Below are positions 61,394-64,000 of a DNA stretch of 64,000 bases, in pieces. Origin of the DNA: Propionicimonas paludicola (GTDB lineage: Bacteria; Actinomycetota; Actinomycetes; Propionibacteriales; Propionibacteriaceae). The position numbers were made by a program, and so were the translations under genes. The stretch is taken from contig NZ_PDJC01000001.1 in NCBI RefSeq assembly GCF_002563675.1, positions 3,100,001 to 3,164,000 of the forward strand, in the 5' to 3' direction. Within the stretch, counting starts at the first letter, position 1, and each line of letters starts with the position of its first letter. Under the pieces are notes generated by a model. The model searched no databases, was not told the origin of the DNA, and was given only the letters and a program-made list of their open reading frames with translations.

Positions 61394-62647
61394 TCAGTTG
61401 CCCAGCCACTGCTTTGCGGCCGCCGCCAGCGCGGCGCTGCCCACACTGATGGTCGGCTCGATGACCGGCGCATAACCCGAGGAGTGGTTGGACGGGATCG
61501 TGGCCAGCACTCGCATGAGGCCGGCCGCGTCGGTGGCCTCGGCGAACAGGGCCGGATCGGCTCCACCCAGGACCCAGTACACGCACGGCACCCCGGCCGC
61601 CGTGGCCAGGTGCCCGACATCCTCGCTGCCGGTCAACGCTCCCTGATCGATCAGCCGTGGCCCGACCACGCCGGCCAGCGCGGTGGCGGTGCGGGCGCTG
61701 GCGTCCGGATCGTTGAACAGCAGCGGCAACTGATCGGTGTAGACGATCTCGGGCTCCCGCGGCGCGCCCGAGGCCAGTGCTTCGGCGCGAATGATCCGCT
61801 CGACCGAGGCCAGCACCTTCTCGCGGACGGTGTTGTCGTAGCTGCGGACGTTCACTTCCAGCTCGGCCCGGTCGGGAATGATGTTCATCTTGGTGCCGGC
61901 GTGCAGAGTGCCCACCGTGACCACGGCGGAGTCGCCGCCGGCCACCTCGCGGGACACGATCGTCTGCAGCCGCAGCACCACGGCCGCGGCCATCACGATC
62001 GGGTCGACGCAGGCCTCCGGACGCGACCCGTGCCCACCCGCGCCGAACAAGGTCACCTTCAGGGCGTCCGAGCTGGCGAAGGCCGGGCCGGGATGCAGGC
62101 CCAGGTAGCCGGCCGGCAGCGGGCCGACGTGCTGGCCGAGCACCACGTCCGGGCGTCCGAACCGCTCGTACAGGTCGTCCGCGAGCATGGCCAGCGCCCC
62201 GGTGCCCAGTTCCTCAGCCGGCTGACCGACCAGCATCAGAGTGCCGGTCCAGGACGGGTCGGCGGCCAGCTGAGCGGCCGCGCCGAGCAGGCAGATCACG
62301 TGCATGTCGTGGCCGCAGGCGTGCATGACCGGGACGTCCTTGCCGTCGGGGTCGATCCCGCGCGCCGTGCTCGCGTAGTCCAATCCGGTGCTCTCGGCGA
62401 CCGGCAGCCCGTCCATGTCTGCGCGGAGCAGGACGGTCGGCCCTTCTCCGCGGCTGAGCAGCCCGACCACGCCGGTGCCACCGACTCCGGTGTGCACCTG
62501 GTAGCCCAGCGCAGTCAGCGACTGAGCCAGCACGTCCGCGGTCTGGACCTCCTGGTTGGAGAGCTCGGGGTGGGCGTGCAGCCAGCGATATACCTCGGCC
62601 AAGCCCGCGGCGTCCGTGCTGGGATCGACGATTGGTCGGCTGGTCAT
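61394..62647 (-). CDS. M20-family amidohydrolase (N-acyl-amino acid / hippurate hydrolase type)
   Basis: 417 aa, typical of M20D. Metal and catalytic residues appear in RADMDGLPV, MHACGHDMHVICLLGAA, and GQPAEELGTGALAML (Glu-Glu), with a lid domain having GAGGHGSRPE and the last His near SSGYAPVIE. Removes N-acyl groups from amino acids or related amides. ATG 62647 with GAGGAGGA before it. Cytosolic, monocistronic. Confidence 0.9.
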   Translation of the reverse strand: MTSRPIVDPSTDAAGLAEVYRWLHAHPELSNQEVQTADVLAQSLTALGYQVHTGVGGTGVVGLLSRGEGPTVLLRADMDGLPVAESTGLDYASTARGIDPDGKDVPVMHACGHDMHVICLLGAAAQLAADPSWTGTLMLVGQPAEELGTGALAMLADDLYERFGRPDVVLGQHVGPLPAGYLGLHPGPAFASSDALKVTLFGAGGHGSRPEACVDPIVMAAAVVLRLQTIVSREVAGGDSAVVTVGTLHAGTKMNIIPDRAELEVNVRSYDNTVREKVLASVERIIRAEALASGAPREPEIVYTDQLPLLFNDPDASARTATALAGVVGPRLIDQGALTGSEDVGHLATAAGVPCVYWVLGGADPALFAEATDAAGLMRVLATIPSNHSSGYAPVIEPTISVGSAALAAAAKQWLGN

Positions 62648-62794
62648 GACTCCTCCTCACGCGCCGCCCCGATTGCGGCTGGGAGTCAGCCTAGGACGAC
62701 CGGACGGCTTCGGCGCCGTCCCTCACCGAACCGGATGGACGAGTCGGTCGAGGTCAGCAGGTACCCTTCAACCACACTGCAGAAGGGGAGGGCA

Positions 62795-63142
62795 ATGCCA
62801 CCGCTGGAGATCGCGGCCTGGGTGATCGGTGCCGTCGGCTTGGCCGGGGTGGCCTGGGCATTCTTCAAGAGCGACAGCCTGCGGGTGCGGCTCGGGGCGC
62901 TGGGCGTCTTCGGCGTCGCGTACCTCGGAATCCTGGCCCTGGGCTGGGGCACCATCGAGTGGTTCAACGCGACCACCATCGGCTTGGCGGCCATCGCGTT
63001 GCTATCCCGGATGAAGGCGCCACTGGCTCCCAAACCGAGCAGTGACGCCGCGCCGGTCACGGACGTCACCGACGCTGAAGTCGTGGACGATTCCGCCCAG
63101 GAGGCTGCTCGGCCCACGGACGAAACCCAGCCGCCCGCCTGA
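62795..63142 (+). CDS. Small membrane protein with acidic tail
   Basis: 115 aa from ATG 62795, with AAGGGGAGGG upstream. The long frame that runs back to 61484 overlaps the M20 gene on the other strand and is ignored. Two to three transmembrane helices (about 4-23, 33-52, 55-70) and a hydrophilic acidic tail (TDAEVVDDSAQEAARPTDE). Function not known. Confidence 0.7.
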   Translation: MPPLEIAAWVIGAVGLAGVAWAFFKSDSLRVRLGALGVFGVAYLGILALGWGTIEWFNATTIGLAAIALLSRMKAPLAPKPSSDAAPVTDVTDAEVVDDSAQEAARPTDETQPPA

Positions 63143-63267
63143 CGGGCTCTATCCCTGCTTGTCAGCGGGTTTTTCCGGAACTGATAGGCCGATTCGGCTC
63201 TGTGTGCAGCCGTTCGTGATCCGCTGTGCATATCCTGAGCAGGATTGCTGATCTACCCGGAACGGAC

Positions 63268-64000
63268 ATGGCAATGAAGCCCTCTTTGGTGATCTCGGCA
63301 GTTCTCATCGGACTTGGCTGGTCGCTCGCACCGGCGGTGCCCGCGATGGCCACCCCCCTTGAGAAGCCGGTGGTGATTCAGCCGTTGGTCGGCGCTGACC
63401 GAGCCATCGACATCAAGGGAAGTTCGACCGCCGACCGCGCCGTCGTCCAGACCTACTCGGCCAACGGCACCAGCGCACAGGCCTTCACTTTCGCTGACTG
63501 CGACGACGCGGGCTGGTGTGTGGTGAAGAACGTGAACTCCGCGAAGTGCTGGGAGGTCAAGGGTGCCAGCGCCGCCCGCGGCGCGGTGGTCCAGCAGAAC
63601 ACCTGCACCGCCGGCACCGGGCAGAAGTGGCAGCGGGTCAGCCTCGGCCGCGGGATCTACAGCGTGCGCAGCGATATCGGGGCGAACCGGTGGCTGGACG
63701 TCCGTGGCGGTGCGGCGGCGAAGGGCACCCGGCTCCAGGTCTGGACCCGGAACAGCTCCAAGGCTCAGCGGTTCCGCCTGGTGGCGGCCCCGGATTGGCG
63801 CCTCAACTACGACCAGGTGGACGAGACCACCGCGCTGAAGGTCAGCCTGACCGATCTGGACTCGCTGGCCGGGCAATGGGCCACCGAGGTGTCGCTGACC
63901 GCGAAGTTGAACTACGGCTCGACGACGATGCGTACCGTCACCGTCAAGAAGGCGCTGTCGGCGGTCGGCCCGGACGGCAGCTTCAGCTTCGACGTCGGCG
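63268..64000 (+). CDS. Secreted protein with ricin-type beta-trefoil lectin domain (cut by window end)
   Basis: The frame is open from ATG 63268 (or ATG 63274) to the last base, so the C-terminus is missing; at least 244 aa are visible. A signal peptide (about 1-28, ending PAMA) is followed by a ricin-B-like domain: CWEVKGASAARGAVVQQNTC, GQKWQRV, RWLDVRGGAAAKGTRLQVWT, and AQRFRLV, the QxW-type repeats of trefoil lectins. After residue 180 a new beta-rich region begins. It likely binds sugars outside the cell; any catalytic domain would lie beyond the window. Confidence 0.82.
   Translation, partial: MAMKPSLVISAVLIGLGWSLAPAVPAMATPLEKPVVIQPLVGADRAIDIKGSSTADRAVVQTYSANGTSAQAFTFADCDDAGWCVVKNVNSAKCWEVKGASAARGAVVQQNTCTAGTGQKWQRVSLGRGIYSVRSDIGANRWLDVRGGAAAKGTRLQVWTRNSSKAQRFRLVAAPDWRLNYDQVDETTALKVSLTDLDSLAGQWATEVSLTAKLNYGSTTMRTVTVKKALSAVGPDGSFSFDVG

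Overview
The window is 64 kb of uniformly G+C-rich DNA from an actinomycete, most likely order Propionibacteriales. Supporting traits are a Gram-positive Tad pilus locus, a LytR_C protein, MenB (menaquinone), a TadA deaminase with its actinobacterial partner protein, MptB/GT87-type polyprenol-phosphomannose transferases, galactofuranose synthesis, and many leaderless genes with a -10 box exactly 6 nt before the start codon. Genus is not claimed. No rRNA, CRISPR array, transposase, integrase or phage gene was seen. One tRNA (Ser-CGA) is present.

Layout. 1-1702: end of a low-molecular-weight phosphatase, a Cys-rich mini-ORF enclosing a hairpin, and a single-chain PheS-like/FDX-ACB synthetase homologue. 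2.2-2.75 kb: gene-free stretch with a 90-bp repeat pair. 2.7-11.0 kb (minus strand): complete Tad/Flp-type secretion operon (SAF/CpaB, TadZ-like, TadA ATPase, TadB, TadC, a 56-aa pilin not found by simple ORF calling, two TadE-like pseudopilins) ending in a LysM-BTAD membrane protein; its upstream region has a perfect 15-bp dyad and phased direct repeats. 11-18.8 kb: lipoprotein, VOC protein, two small membrane proteins, aspartokinase, an AztD-like zinc protein under a perfect Zur-type box, an EDGLHR-motif protein with LytR_C, and a K+/H+ antiporter. 18.9-27.6 kb: dhaKLM, a LacI regulator with two operator dyads, and two GH65 phosphorylase-type enzymes. 27.6-32 kb: housekeeping (tRNA-Ser, tadA, upp, GNAT, YbaK-like).

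32-58 kb is a cell-surface glycan region: GT87 and MptB-like mannosyltransferases, an epimerase, GT2 enzymes, UDP-galactopyranose mutase, a 1076-aa multi-domain glycosyltransferase, MenB as an interruption, a secreted GH33 sialidase, and a nonulosonic-acid capsule-like cluster. That cluster has paired DUF6716-type transferases, a CMP-sialate synthetase fused to an HAD phosphatase, NeuB without a SAF domain, a polysialyltransferase-like protein, a GT2, an unknown protein, and a separate polysialyltransferase-GT2 fusion, with a PadR/CPBP protease operon between. Together these suggest that the cell makes and exports a sialic-acid-like surface polymer. 58-64 kb: GDPD, DUF885 peptidase, alpha/beta hydrolase, M20 amidohydrolase, a small membrane protein and the start of a secreted ricin-type lectin cut by the window edge.

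The best candidates for new biology are the Cys-rich mini-ORF plus PheS-like ligase at the left end and the nonulosonic-acid locus at 44-58 kb.
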